Shown here: piece after piece, positions 51,402 to 59,826 of the stretch | Layout of the letters: every line of letters begins with the position of its first letter | How positions within the stretch are numbered: the first letter of the stretch is position 1 | NCBI RefSeq assembly: GCF_900102035.1 | Contig: NZ_LT629689.1 | Span: 1,116,001 to 1,180,000, forward strand | Direction: 5' to 3' | Source: Pseudomonas extremaustralis | Lineage (GTDB): Bacteria; Pseudomonadota; Gammaproteobacteria; Pseudomonadales; Pseudomonadaceae | Length of the DNA stretch: 64,000 bases | Translations under genes and position numbers: made by a program | The notes under the pieces: model-generated | Database searches by the model: none | Seen by the model: only the letters and a program-made list of their open reading frames with translations | What the model was told of the DNA's origin: nothing

Positions 51402-52397
51402 ATGCAACTGGTCTGCCCCGCAGGCAACCTGCCTGCGCTCAAAGCCGCGGTGCGCCAAGGCGCCGATGCGGTGTATGTCGGCTTTCGCGATGACACCAAC
51501 GCCCGGCATTTCGCCGGGCTGAACATGGACGACAAACAGTTCGACGGTGCCGTCGCCTTTATTCGCCAGCACCAGCGCAAGCTGTACGTGGCGGTCAACA
51601 CCTACCCGCAACCGAAGATCTGGGCACGTTGGCAGCGCGCTGTCGACCGCGCGGCGGACCACGGTGTGGACGCGCTGATCGCCGCCGACCCCGGCGTGCT
51701 CGACTACGCCGCCCGGCAGCATCCACACATGGCCTTGCACTTGTCGGTGCAGGGCTCGGCCACCCACGCGGCGGCGCTGAAGTTCTATGTCGAGCGCTAC
51801 GGCATTCGGCGCGCGGTGTTGCCTCGCGTGCTGTCCCTGGCCCAGGTCAAGCAAGTGGCCGCCAGCAGCCCGGTGCCGATCGAAGTCTTCGGCTTCGGTA
51901 GCCTGTGCATCATGGCCGAGGGGCGTTGCCACTTGTCGTCCTACATCACTGGCGAGTCGCCCAACCTGTGCGGCGTGTGTTCGCCGGCCAAGGCAGTGCG
52001 CTGGAGCGAGGACGCCGCCGGGTTGAGCGCACGCTTGAGCGACGTGTTGATCGACCGCTACACCCCGGACGAGCCCGCCGGCTACCCGACCCTGTGCAAA
52101 GGCCGTTTCCTGGTCGGCGGCAAGCGCTTTCATGCGCTGGAGGAGCCCACCAGCCTCGACACCCTCGACCTGCTGCCGGAGCTCAGTGCCATCGGTGTCG
52201 CGGCGGTCAAGATCGAAGGTCGGCAACGCAGCCCGGCCTATGTGGAACAAGTCACCCGGGTCTGGCGCGCCGCGCTAGACGCCCACCGCAGCGCGCCGGC
52301 CGGTTTTGTAGTCAAGGACCAGTGGCGCCAGGTGCTGGCCGGGTTATCCGAAGGCAGCCAGACCACGCTCGGCGCCTACCATCGTGCGTGGCAGTGA
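51402..52397 (+). CDS. ubiU: UbiU, O2-independent ubiquinone biosynthesis hydroxylation protein (U32 family)
   Basis: This 331-residue U32 peptidase-family protein starts MQLVCPAGNLPALKAAVRQGADAVYVGF. Cysteines for the 4Fe-4S cluster are in GSLCIMAEGRCHLSSYI, NLCGVCSPAK and YPTLCKGRF. With UbiV it hydroxylates the ubiquinone ring anaerobically, probably with prephenate as oxygen donor. AGGAACC precedes the start. It is part of the ubiUVT set, following moeA. Confidence 0.95.
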   Translation: MQLVCPAGNLPALKAAVRQGADAVYVGFRDDTNARHFAGLNMDDKQFDGAVAFIRQHQRKLYVAVNTYPQPKIWARWQRAVDRAADHGVDALIAADPGVLDYAARQHPHMALHLSVQGSATHAAALKFYVERYGIRRAVLPRVLSLAQVKQVAASSPVPIEVFGFGSLCIMAEGRCHLSSYITGESPNLCGVCSPAKAVRWSEDAAGLSARLSDVLIDRYTPDEPAGYPTLCKGRFLVGGKRFHALEEPTSLDTLDLLPELSAIGVAAVKIEGRQRSPAYVEQVTRVWRAALDAHRSAPAGFVVKDQWRQVLAGLSEGSQTTLGAYHRAWQ

Positions 52398-52407
52398 GGA
52401 GACACAG

Positions 52408-53298
52408 ATGAAACTCAGCCTGGGACCGGTGCTGTTTTATTGGGATAAGGAACACTTGGGGCGCTTCTATTCGGACATGGCCGGCTTGCCCCTGGACGTG
52501 ATTTACCTGGGGGAAACCGTGTGCGCCAAACGCCGCGCGCTGTCCCTGGATCAATGGCTGGGGCTGGGCCGCGAATTGCAGGCGTGCAGCCAGGCGCAGA
52601 TCGTGTTGTCGAGCCTGACCCTGATCGAAGCCGCCTCCGAACTGTCGAGCCTGCGCCGCCTGTGCGACAACGGCGAACTGTTGGTGGAAGCCAACGACAT
52701 GGGCGCGGTGCAGATGCTGATCGAGCGCAAATTACCCTTCGTCGGCGGCCCGGCGCTCAACCTCTACAACGGCCATGCTCTGGTGCAATTGCTCGACGCG
52801 GGCATGGTGCGCTGGGTGCCGCCGGTGGAGTGTTCCCAGGGCTTGATCGCCGATGTCCTGGCGCAAGTGCGCGAACTTGGGCGGACGCTGCCCGAGGTGG
52901 AAATCTTCGCCTACGGCCATCTGCCCCTGGCGTATTCGGCGCGCTGCTTCACTGCCCGCGCCGAGAACCGGCCCAAGGACGATTGCCAGTTCTGCTGCCT
53001 CAATTACCCCGACGGCATGGCATTGACCAGCCAGGAAGGACAGGCGCTGTTCACCTTGAACGGCATCCAGACAATGTCGGCCGACGTCACCAACCTGCTG
53101 GCCGATTACCCTGGATTGGTCAACAGCGGCGCCGACCTGCTGCGCCTGAGCCCACGGGCCGAAGGCATGGTGGAAGTGGTCCAGGCGTTCGACCAGGTCC
53201 GCCAGGGCGCCGCGCCGCCGCTGTTCGTCGGCGGCTGCAACGGCTACTGGCATGGCCAGGCCGGCATGCTGCGGGTCGAGGAGGTGGGCCTGTGCTGA
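52408..53298 (+). CDS. ubiV: UbiV, O2-independent ubiquinone biosynthesis protein (U32 family)
   Basis: This 296-residue U32-family protein forms the heterodimer with UbiU. It shows KLSLGPVLFYWDKEHLGRFY at the start, ETVCAKRRALS, and SARCFTARAENRPKDDCQFCCLNYPDG with the remaining cluster cysteines. AGGAG precedes ATG 52408. It overlaps ubiT by a few bases. Present with ubiU and ubiT, it allows ubiquinone to be made for denitrification. Confidence 0.95.
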   Translation: MKLSLGPVLFYWDKEHLGRFYSDMAGLPLDVIYLGETVCAKRRALSLDQWLGLGRELQACSQAQIVLSSLTLIEAASELSSLRRLCDNGELLVEANDMGAVQMLIERKLPFVGGPALNLYNGHALVQLLDAGMVRWVPPVECSQGLIADVLAQVRELGRTLPEVEIFAYGHLPLAYSARCFTARAENRPKDDCQFCCLNYPDGMALTSQEGQALFTLNGIQTMSADVTNLLADYPGLVNSGADLLRLSPRAEGMVEVVQAFDQVRQGAAPPLFVGGCNGYWHGQAGMLRVEEVGLC

Positions 53299-53759
53299 GT
53301 CGCAAACAATGGCTGCTCAAGGGCGCCGACCGCTTCCTCCCGTTGATCCGCCACGTGCCTTTCGGCGTACAGCGCCTGGCCTTGCAGCAGGCCCTCAACC
53401 GCAGCCTGGCGCAGCCGCTGCGCGACGGCGGCTTCGACCTGTTGCGCGGACGCTGGCTGTGCCTGCGCATCCCCGACCTGGGGTTGTGCTGGTACCTGAC
53501 CCTGGCGCGGGAGGGGCTGCGGATCGCTGAAAAAGCCGAGGCCCAGGTGAGCATCAGCGGCAACTGGCGAGAGTTTTTGTTGCTGGCCAGCCGCCAGGAA
53601 GATCCGGATACGTTGTTCTTTCGGCGACGGTTAGTGATCGAGGGGGACACGGAGTTGGGATTGGGCTTGAAAAACCTGATCGACAGCCTCGACCCGGATG
53701 TATTGCCGCCCTGGTTGTGGCGCAACCTGGAACGCGCGGGGCGAGGGGTGGCGGTTTAG
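53292..53759 (+). CDS. ubiT: UbiT, SCP2-domain protein for anaerobic ubiquinone synthesis
   Basis: This 155-residue protein starts at GTG 53292, overlapping the end of ubiV. It has an SCP2-type lipid-binding domain (RWLCLRIPDLGLCWYLTLAREGLRI, QVSISGNWREFLLLASRQEDPDTLFFRRRLVIEGDTELGL), the fold of UbiJ and UbiT. It carries hydrophobic ubiquinone intermediates. The frame is open far upstream through ubiV, so the true start was set by the overlap and family length. Confidence 0.9.
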   Translation: MLSRKQWLLKGADRFLPLIRHVPFGVQRLALQQALNRSLAQPLRDGGFDLLRGRWLCLRIPDLGLCWYLTLAREGLRIAEKAEAQVSISGNWREFLLLASRQEDPDTLFFRRRLVIEGDTELGLGLKNLIDSLDPDVLPPWLWRNLERAGRGVAV

Positions 53760-53776
53760 GTCACCGACGCCGACGG

Positions 53777-53820
53777 AAAATCCCCAGGCGCCGCGTTCAT
53801 TCTGGCGACTCGCGTCATCG
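53777..53820. repeat. Partial REP doublet remnant
   Basis: The segment CCCCAGGCGCCGCGTTCATT followed by CTGGCGACTCGCGTCATCG matches the inner part of the REP doublet at 41881-41977, but the outer inverted arms are missing. It is an eroded or truncated copy directly upstream of the lexA2 promoter. Confidence 0.6.
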
Positions 53821-53853
53821 TGATGACAGGCCTATTGTCAGAAACTTCCTACA

Positions 53854-53871
53854 GGAGTACAAATGTACTCC
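53854..53871. promoter_or_regulatory. Palindromic LexA2 operator over the lexA2 start
   Basis: GGAGTACAAATGTACTCC is a perfect 7-bp inverted repeat with a 4-base spacer. It contains GTAC-N4-GTAC, close to the GTAC-N4-GTGC motif described for LexA2 proteins. It covers both the ribosome site (AGGAG) and the ATG at 53863, so repressor binding would shut the whole cassette. Confidence 0.75.
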
Positions 53872-54480
53872 ATGACGACTCTGACCCCCCGCCGTACCGC
53901 CATCCTGACCTTTATCCGCGACCGTATCGCGCAGCAAGGCCAATCCCCCAGCCTCGCCGAGATCGCCGAGGCGTTTGGCTTTGCCTCGCGCAGTGTCGCG
54001 CGCAAACACGTGGTGGCGCTGACCGAAGCCGGTTTCATCGAGGTCAACCCCAACCAGGCCCGTGGCATTCGCCTGCTCAACCAGCCCGCGCGCGCCGAAT
54101 GGCTGGATGTTCCCGTGCTCGGGCGCGTGGCCGCCGGCTTGCCCATCGGCGCCGATGCCGACGTGCACAGCCGCTTGCAACTCGATCCCGCCACCTTCAC
54201 CAAAACCCCGGATTACCTGCTGCGAGTGCAGGGCGATTCGATGATCGAGGACGGTATTCTCGACGGCGACCTGGTGGGCGTGCGGCGCAGTGCCGAGGCC
54301 GTGAATGGGCAGATCGTGGTGGCGCGCCTGGACGGTGAAGTCACCATCAAGCGTTTCGAGCGTCACGGCGAGCAGGTGCGTCTGTTGCCGCGTAACCCTG
54401 CGTATCAACCCATCGTGGTCGGCCCCGACCAGGACCTGGCCATCGAAGGGGTGTTCTGCGGCCTGGTGAGGCAAGGCTGA
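53863..54480 (+). CDS. lexA: LexA2-type repressor of the mutagenesis cassette
   Basis: This 205-residue LexA-family protein has a winged helix (SPSLAEIAEAFGFASRSVARKHVVALTEAGFIEV), a cleavage site in VLGRVAAGLPIG (Ala91-Gly92) and a peptidase dyad (Ser126 in QGDSMIEDG, Lys163 in VTIKRF). It represses itself and imuA-imuB-dnaE2 and is cleaved when RecA filaments form. ATG 53863 fits AGGAG by spacing; ATG 53872 is the alternative, just after the operator. The stop overlaps imuA by one base. It is distinct from the housekeeping LexA1, which sits beside sulA elsewhere. Confidence 0.93.
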   Translation: MYSMTTLTPRRTAILTFIRDRIAQQGQSPSLAEIAEAFGFASRSVARKHVVALTEAGFIEVNPNQARGIRLLNQPARAEWLDVPVLGRVAAGLPIGADADVHSRLQLDPATFTKTPDYLLRVQGDSMIEDGILDGDLVGVRRSAEAVNGQIVVARLDGEVTIKRFERHGEQVRLLPRNPAYQPIVVGPDQDLAIEGVFCGLVRQG

Positions 54481-55094
54481 TGGGCGCCGTCGTTGCGTTG
54501 GATTCGCTGTTCAATGGCGGCCGCGTATGGAAGGGCCGGCCTGTCGCGCCGCCGGCCAGCGTGCACCCCACCGGGCTGGCGGCGTTGGATGCGGTGTTGC
54601 CCACGGGCGGTTGGCCGGAGTCGGCCTTGAGCGAAATCCTTGTGGCCAAGGACGGCGTGGGCGAACTGCAATTGGTGCTGCCGACCCTGGCGCGGTTGTC
54701 GGCGGCGGGGGAGCGCATTGTATTGGTGGCGCCGCCCTACACGCCGTATCCCCATGCCTGGCAGAACGCCGGGGTGGATTTGCGTCAGCTCTCGGTGGTC
54801 CGGGCCGAGGAGCGCGATGCGTTGTGGGCGGTGGAACAATGCCTGCGTTCCGGCAGTTGCGGCGCGGTGCTGTGCTGGCCGCGCAAGGCCGATGACCGCG
54901 CGCTGCGGCGTTTGCAGGTGGCGGCGGAAACCGGGCAGACCCTGGCGTTTGCCTGGCGCGCCTTGAGCGAAGCGATCAATGCCTCGCCCGCCGCCCTGCG
55001 CCTGGTCGTCGAGGCCAAACCGGCCCGTGTGCGGGTGCTCAAATGCCGGGGCGGCCTGGCCCATCCGACGCCGATTGCCCTGGCGGGGCACTGA
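54480..55094 (+). CDS. imuA: ImuA, RecA-like/SulA-like component of the mutasome
   Basis: This 204-residue protein has VHPTGLAALDAVLPTGGWPESALSEILVAKDGVGELQLVLPTLA, the ImuA form of a RecA-like core with a degenerate Walker A. GERIVLVAPPYTPYPHAWQNAGVDL and the basic tail follow. ImuA partners ImuB and DnaE2 in error-prone repair synthesis. It is the second gene of the cassette, overlapping lexA2 by one base and seven bases ahead of imuB. Confidence 0.9.
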   Translation: MGAVVALDSLFNGGRVWKGRPVAPPASVHPTGLAALDAVLPTGGWPESALSEILVAKDGVGELQLVLPTLARLSAAGERIVLVAPPYTPYPHAWQNAGVDLRQLSVVRAEERDALWAVEQCLRSGSCGAVLCWPRKADDRALRRLQVAAETGQTLAFAWRALSEAINASPAALRLVVEAKPARVRVLKCRGGLAHPTPIALAGH

Positions 55095-55101
55095 GGTTGC
55101 C

Positions 55102-56514
55102 ATGCGCTGGGTGTGTATTGTCTTTCCGCAATTGGCGCTGGACGGGGTGCAGCGCCTGCATCCCGACCCGGCCCAACCGCTCGCGCTGCTGGCCGGCACG
55201 CCGCAGCGGCGCGTGCTACAAACCGTCAATGACGCGGCCCGCGCCCTGGGCCTGCGTTCCGGCCAATCCCTGACGGCGGCCCATGCTCTGGTCAAAACCT
55301 TTACCTGCGCCGAATACGACCCGGTGGAGATCGAGCGCTGGCAGCAGTTTCTCGCCGCCTGGGCCTATCGCTTCAGCTCCCAGGTCAGCGTGTATTACCC
55401 GCGCGCGTTGCTGTTCGAGATCGAATCGAGCCTGGGGCTGTTCGGGCCCTGGCCGCAGTTCGAGGCGCGCTTGCGGCAGGAACTGACCGAGCTGGGGTTT
55501 CGTCACCGTATCGTCGCCGCGCCGAATCCGGCGGCGGCGCGGGTGTTGGCCAATCTCCACGATGGTCTGGCCGTCGGCGATGAGGCGTTGCCGCACGCCC
55601 TGGCGCCGCTGCCCATCGACCGCGCCGGCCTCGACCCGGCGGCCGCCACGGCCTTGTCGCGCATGGGCCTGCGCACCCTGGCCCAGGTGCAGGCGCTGCC
55701 CCGGCACACCCTGGCGCGGCGCTTTGATGCCAGCCTGCTCAAGCACCTGGATGCGCTGACCGGACAGCGGCCCTTGGCCCTGGCGTTCTATCAGCCGCCG
55801 GATCGCTTCGATGTGCGCATCGAGTTGAATTTCGACGTGCAATCCCATCAGGCTCTGCTGTTTCCCCTGCGTCGCTTGACCGCTGATCTGTCGGCGTTCC
55901 TCTGCGGCCGCGACAGTGGCGTGCAGCGTTTCGACCTGCACCTGGAACACGCCCAGGCGCCCGACAGTGTGATCAAGGTCGGCCTGCTCAGCGCCGAGCG
56001 CGAACCGGCGATGCTGTTCGAACTGGCCCGTGGGCGCCTGGAGCAAGTGCAAGTGAGCGCGCCGGTGCGCGGCTTTCGCCTGGTGGCCGAGGATTTGCCG
56101 GTGTTCGTGCCGCAGCGCCAGGACCTGTTCGACAACCGTCCGCAACAGACGCTGCCGTGGGAACAACTGCGCGAACGCCTGCGCGCCCGCCTGGGCGATG
56201 AGGCCGTGCAAGGCCTGCGTTTTCACGCCGACCACCGCCCCGAATGCGCCTGGCAAGCGGCGACCGATAAACACCCGTGCCCGACCTTGAACAAGGTGCA
56301 ACGCCCTGGCTGGTTGCTCGATGAACCGACGTTGCTGGACGAGCAGGGCGTGCAGATCCTCATGGGCCCGGAACGCATCGAATCCGGCTGGTGGGACGGC
56401 GCGGATATCCGCCGCGATTACTACCTGATCCAGACCCGCGCCGGCCAGCAAGGCTGGGCCTTTCGCAGCGTGGGGCAAAGCGATGGACTGTGGCTGCAAG
56501 GCTGGTTCGCATGA
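55102..56514 (+). CDS. imuB: ImuB, Y-family polymerase-like protein without polymerase activity
   Basis: This 470-residue Y-family relative opens MRWVCIVFPQLALDGVQR, where true polymerases have the catalytic aspartate in a DxD-type palm motif; here the acidic residues are replaced. ESSLGLFGPWPQFEARLRQEL and the helix-hairpin-helix (LSRMGLRTLAQVQALPRHTLARRF) are preserved. QRQDLF at 338-343 resembles a beta-clamp-binding motif. ImuB tethers DnaE2 to the clamp. Start ATG 55102. Confidence 0.93.
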   Translation: MRWVCIVFPQLALDGVQRLHPDPAQPLALLAGTPQRRVLQTVNDAARALGLRSGQSLTAAHALVKTFTCAEYDPVEIERWQQFLAAWAYRFSSQVSVYYPRALLFEIESSLGLFGPWPQFEARLRQELTELGFRHRIVAAPNPAAARVLANLHDGLAVGDEALPHALAPLPIDRAGLDPAAATALSRMGLRTLAQVQALPRHTLARRFDASLLKHLDALTGQRPLALAFYQPPDRFDVRIELNFDVQSHQALLFPLRRLTADLSAFLCGRDSGVQRFDLHLEHAQAPDSVIKVGLLSAEREPAMLFELARGRLEQVQVSAPVRGFRLVAEDLPVFVPQRQDLFDNRPQQTLPWEQLRERLRARLGDEAVQGLRFHADHRPECAWQAATDKHPCPTLNKVQRPGWLLDEPTLLDEQGVQILMGPERIESGWWDGADIRRDYYLIQTRAGQQGWAFRSVGQSDGLWLQGWFA

Positions 56515-56527
56515 ACGCCCAAGCCCC

Positions 56528-56630
56528 CTGTAGGCGCGAGCTTGCTCGCGAAAAACCCCAGGGCACCGGGTTTATCCAGGTTTTGCCCGTCATCGTTGAC
56601 GGTCTTCGCGAGCAAGCTCGCTCCTACGGG
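56528..56630. repeat. REP doublet inside the mutagenesis operon, 'GAGCGAGCTTGCTC' family
   Basis: TGTAGGCGCGAGCTTGCTCG on the left and CGAGCAAGCTCGCTCCTACG on the right flank about 60 bases. It fills the gap between imuB and dnaE2 and ends in a G-run just before the dnaE2 start. Confidence 0.87.
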
Positions 56631-56641
56631 GGGGCGTGGTT

Positions 56642-59600
56642 GTGAGTTATGCCGAGTTGCATTGCTTGTCCAATTTCAGTTTCCAGCGCGGGGCCTCCAG
56701 TGCGCTGGAGTTGTTCGAGCGCGCCAAACGCCAAGGCTACAGCGCCCTGGCGATCACCGACGAATGCACCTTGGCCGGCATCGTGCGAGCCTGGCAGGCG
56801 GCGAAGGCGGTGGAGTTGCCGCTGATCATCGGCAGCGAGATGCGCATCGAAAACGGCCCGAAACTGGTGTTGCTGGTGCAGGACCTCAGCGGCTACCAGC
56901 ACCTGTGCCGGCTGATCACCCTGGCTCGGCGCCGCGCCGAAAAAGGCAGTTATCGCCTGCTGCCAGAAGACTTCGAGCAACCGCTGCCCGGCCTGCTGGC
57001 GCTGTGGGTCGCCGCAGACAGCGACACCCAGGCCTCGATCGACTGGCTGCGCCGTACCTTCGCCGAGCGCCTGTGGCTGGCGGTGCACCTGCATTGCGGC
57101 CAGGACGATGGGCGTCATCTGGAGCAACGCCTGCAACTGGCCGCCAGCCTGCAAATCCCGGCGGTGGCCTGTGGCGATGTGCACATGCATGCGCGGGGTC
57201 GGCGTGCCCTGCAAGACACCATGACCGCCATCCGCCATCACGTGCCGGTGGCCGACGCCGGCACGCGCCTGCACCCCAATGGCGAGCGCCACCTGCGCAG
57301 CCTCGACGCCCTGGCCGCGCTGTACCCGCAGGCGCTGCGCGACGAAACCCTGGCCATCGCCCAGCGCTGCACCTTCGACCTCAGCCAGTTGCGCTATCAC
57401 TACCCCCGCGAACTGGTGCCCGCCGGGCATGACGCCACTTCCTGGCTACGCAGCGTCACCGAAACCGGCATCGCCCAGCGCTGGCCCCACGGCGTCGATG
57501 CCAAGACCTTGCAGCAGATCCATCACGAACTGACGTTGATCGGCGAACTGGGCTACGAAAGCTATTTCCTCACCGTGCACGACATCGTGCGCTTCGCCCG
57601 CAGCCGCGGGATTCTGTGCCAGGGCCGGGGCTCGGCAGCCAACTCGGCGGTGTGTTTTGCCCTGGGGATCACCGAGATCGACCCGAGCCTGACCAACATG
57701 CTGTTCGAGCGCTTTTTGTCCAAGGAACGCAATGAGCCGCCGGACATCGACGTGGACTTTGAACATGACCGCCGCGAAGAAGTGCTGCAGTACGTGTTCC
57801 AGCGCTACGGCCGTCACCGTGCGGCGCTGACGGCGGTGGTCAGCAGTTATCACGCCTCTGGGGCGGTGCGCGACGTGGCCAAGGCCCTGGGCCTGCCGCC
57901 GGACCAGATCAACGCCCTGGCCGACTGTTGCGGGCGCTGGAGCGACGATGCGCCGCCGCTGGAGCGGCTGCGTGAAGCCGGCTTCGACCCGCACAGCCCG
58001 ATCCTGCGCCGCGTGCTGAGCCTCACCCAGCAACTGATCGGTTTCCCCCGGCACCTGTCCCAGCACCCCGGCGGTTTCGTGATTTCCGAACACCCGCTCG
58101 ACACCCTGGTGCCGGTGGAAAACGCCACCATGGCCGAGCGCACCATTATCCAGTGGGACAAGGACGACCTCGACGCCGTCGGCCTGCTCAAAGTGGACAT
58201 CCTCGCCCTGGGCATGCTCAGCGCGATCCGCCGCTGTTTCGACCTGCTGCGCCGCCATCGTGGTCGCGACCTGGCCCTGGCGACGATCCCCAGGGAAGAC
58301 CCGGCCACCTACGCGATGATCAGCAAGGCCGACACCATCGGCGTGTTCCAGATCGAGTCGCGGGCGCAGATGTCGATGTTGCCCCGGCTCAAGCCCAGGA
58401 CCTTCTACGATCTGGTGATCGAGGTGGCCATCGTGCGCCCCGGGCCGATCCAGGGCGGCATGGTGCACCCGTACCTGCGCCGGCGGAACAAAGAGGAGCC
58501 CGCCACCTATCCGTCGCCGGAACTTGAAACGGTGCTCAAGCGCACCCTGGGTATTCCGTTGTTCCAGGAGCAAGTGATGCAGATCGCTATGGTCGCCGCC
58601 GACTACAGCCCCGGCGAGGCCGACCAGTTGCGCCGTTCCATGGCCGCCTGGAAACGCCACGGTGGCCTGGAGCCCCATCAGGCGCGCCTGCGCAACGGGA
58701 TGTTGAAGAACGGCTACAGCGAGGCGTTTGCCGCGCAGATCTTCGAGCAGATCAAGGGCTTTGGCAGCTATGGCTTTCCCGAGTCCCACGCGGCCAGTTT
58801 CGCCTTGCTGACCTACGCCAGTTGCTGGCTCAAATGCCATGAACCGGCGGCCTTCGCCTGTGCGCTGATCAACAGCTGGCCCATGGGGTTCTACAGCCCG
58901 GACCAGATCCTGCAGGACGCGCGGCGCCATCGCTTGCAGGTGCGCCCGGTGGATGTGCTGGCCAGCGACTGGGATTGCAGCCTGGAACCCATCGACGGTG
59001 CGCAACCGGCGATTCGCCTGGGGTTGCGTATGATCGCGGGGTTTCGCGAAGAGGATGGGCGGCGTATCGAAGTGGCGCGCCAACGCCGTATGTTCAGCGA
59101 CATCGCCGACCTGGACGCGCGCGCCGGGCTGGATGCCCGCGCCCAGGCGTTGCTGGCGGATTCGGGAGCCTTGCGGGCCCTGGCCGGTAACCGCCATCAG
59201 GCGCGCTGGGACGTGGCGGGGGTGCATAAGCAACTGGGCTTGTTTGCCGGTTTGCCCAGCCCCGACGAAGCGGCGGTGGAACTGCCCGCACCGACGGTGG
59301 GCGAGGACCTGCACGCCGATTACGCCACCGTCGGCACCACCCTCGGCCCCCATCCCTTGGCGCTGCTGCGGGCGGAACTGCGTAAACGCCGCTGCCGCAG
59401 CTCGAACGAACTGCTGGCGGTGGCGCATGGGCGGCCGGTCAGCGTCGCCGGGCTGGTCACTGGCCGGCAGCGTCCGGGCACGGCCAGCGGGGTGACGTTC
59501 GTGACCCTGGAAGACGAATTCGGCAACCTCAATGTGGTGGTCTGGCGCGATCTGGCAGAACGTCAGCGCGCCGTATTGGTGGGCTCGCGGCTGCTGAAAG

Positions 59601-59713
59601 TCGACGGGCGCTGGGAAGCGGTGGGCGAGGTGCGGCACCTGATCGCCGGACGGTTGACTGACCTGACGCCGTTGCTGGAGGGCATCAGCGTGCGCAGTCG
59701 GGATTTTCACTGA
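56642..59713 (+). CDS. dnaE2: Error-prone DNA polymerase DnaE2
   Basis: This 1023-residue C-family polymerase has an N-terminal PHP domain ([27 protein letters not shown]). Its palm carries the catalytic aspartates in [64 protein letters not shown] and a C-terminal OB fold ([36 protein letters not shown]) follow. It does translesion synthesis after DNA damage with ImuA and ImuB. GTG 56642 follows a G-run that acts as ribosome site; GTG 56636 is also in frame. It is shorter than the replicative DnaE (about 1170). Confidence 0.95.
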   Translation: MSYAELHCLSNFSFQRGASSALELFERAKRQGYSALAITDECTLAGIVRAWQAAKAVELPLIIGSEMRIENGPKLVLLVQDLSGYQHLCRLITLARRRAEKGSYRLLPEDFEQPLPGLLALWVAADSDTQASIDWLRRTFAERLWLAVHLHCGQDDGRHLEQRLQLAASLQIPAVACGDVHMHARGRRALQDTMTAIRHHVPVADAGTRLHPNGERHLRSLDALAALYPQALRDETLAIAQRCTFDLSQLRYHYPRELVPAGHDATSWLRSVTETGIAQRWPHGVDAKTLQQIHHELTLIGELGYESYFLTVHDIVRFARSRGILCQGRGSAANSAVCFALGITEIDPSLTNMLFERFLSKERNEPPDIDVDFEHDRREEVLQYVFQRYGRHRAALTAVVSSYHASGAVRDVAKALGLPPDQINALADCCGRWSDDAPPLERLREAGFDPHSPILRRVLSLTQQLIGFPRHLSQHPGGFVISEHPLDTLVPVENATMAERTIIQWDKDDLDAVGLLKVDILALGMLSAIRRCFDLLRRHRGRDLALATIPREDPATYAMISKADTIGVFQIESRAQMSMLPRLKPRTFYDLVIEVAIVRPGPIQGGMVHPYLRRRNKEEPATYPSPELETVLKRTLGIPLFQEQVMQIAMVAADYSPGEADQLRRSMAAWKRHGGLEPHQARLRNGMLKNGYSEAFAAQIFEQIKGFGSYGFPESHAASFALLTYASCWLKCHEPAAFACALINSWPMGFYSPDQILQDARRHRLQVRPVDVLASDWDCSLEPIDGAQPAIRLGLRMIAGFREEDGRRIEVARQRRMFSDIADLDARAGLDARAQALLADSGALRALAGNRHQARWDVAGVHKQLGLFAGLPSPDEAAVELPAPTVGEDLHADYATVGTTLGPHPLALLRAELRKRRCRSSNELLAVAHGRPVSVAGLVTGRQRPGTASGVTFVTLEDEFGNLNVVVWRDLAERQRAVLVGSRLLKVDGRWEAVGEVRHLIAGRLTDLTPLLEGISVRSRDFH

Positions 59714-59826
59714 GGCCGGTGGCGTCTGCCGCGATTACCCCCTAACGTATGCCCCCTGAAACCCTCCATCCCCGCAGCCCTGGCGCAATGGGGGCGCAGC
59801 GTGCTTATCGCCACACAAGGCCGACC

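Noticed and set aside
50121..52250. Reverse-strand open frame of 709 codons opposite moeA and ubiU
   Set aside because: Shadow of two well-recognised forward genes; no domain visible.
57446..59710. Reverse-strand open frame of 754 codons opposite dnaE2
   Set aside because: DnaE2 motifs lie on the forward strand; the opposite frame shows the same His/Gln/Arg-rich shadow composition.
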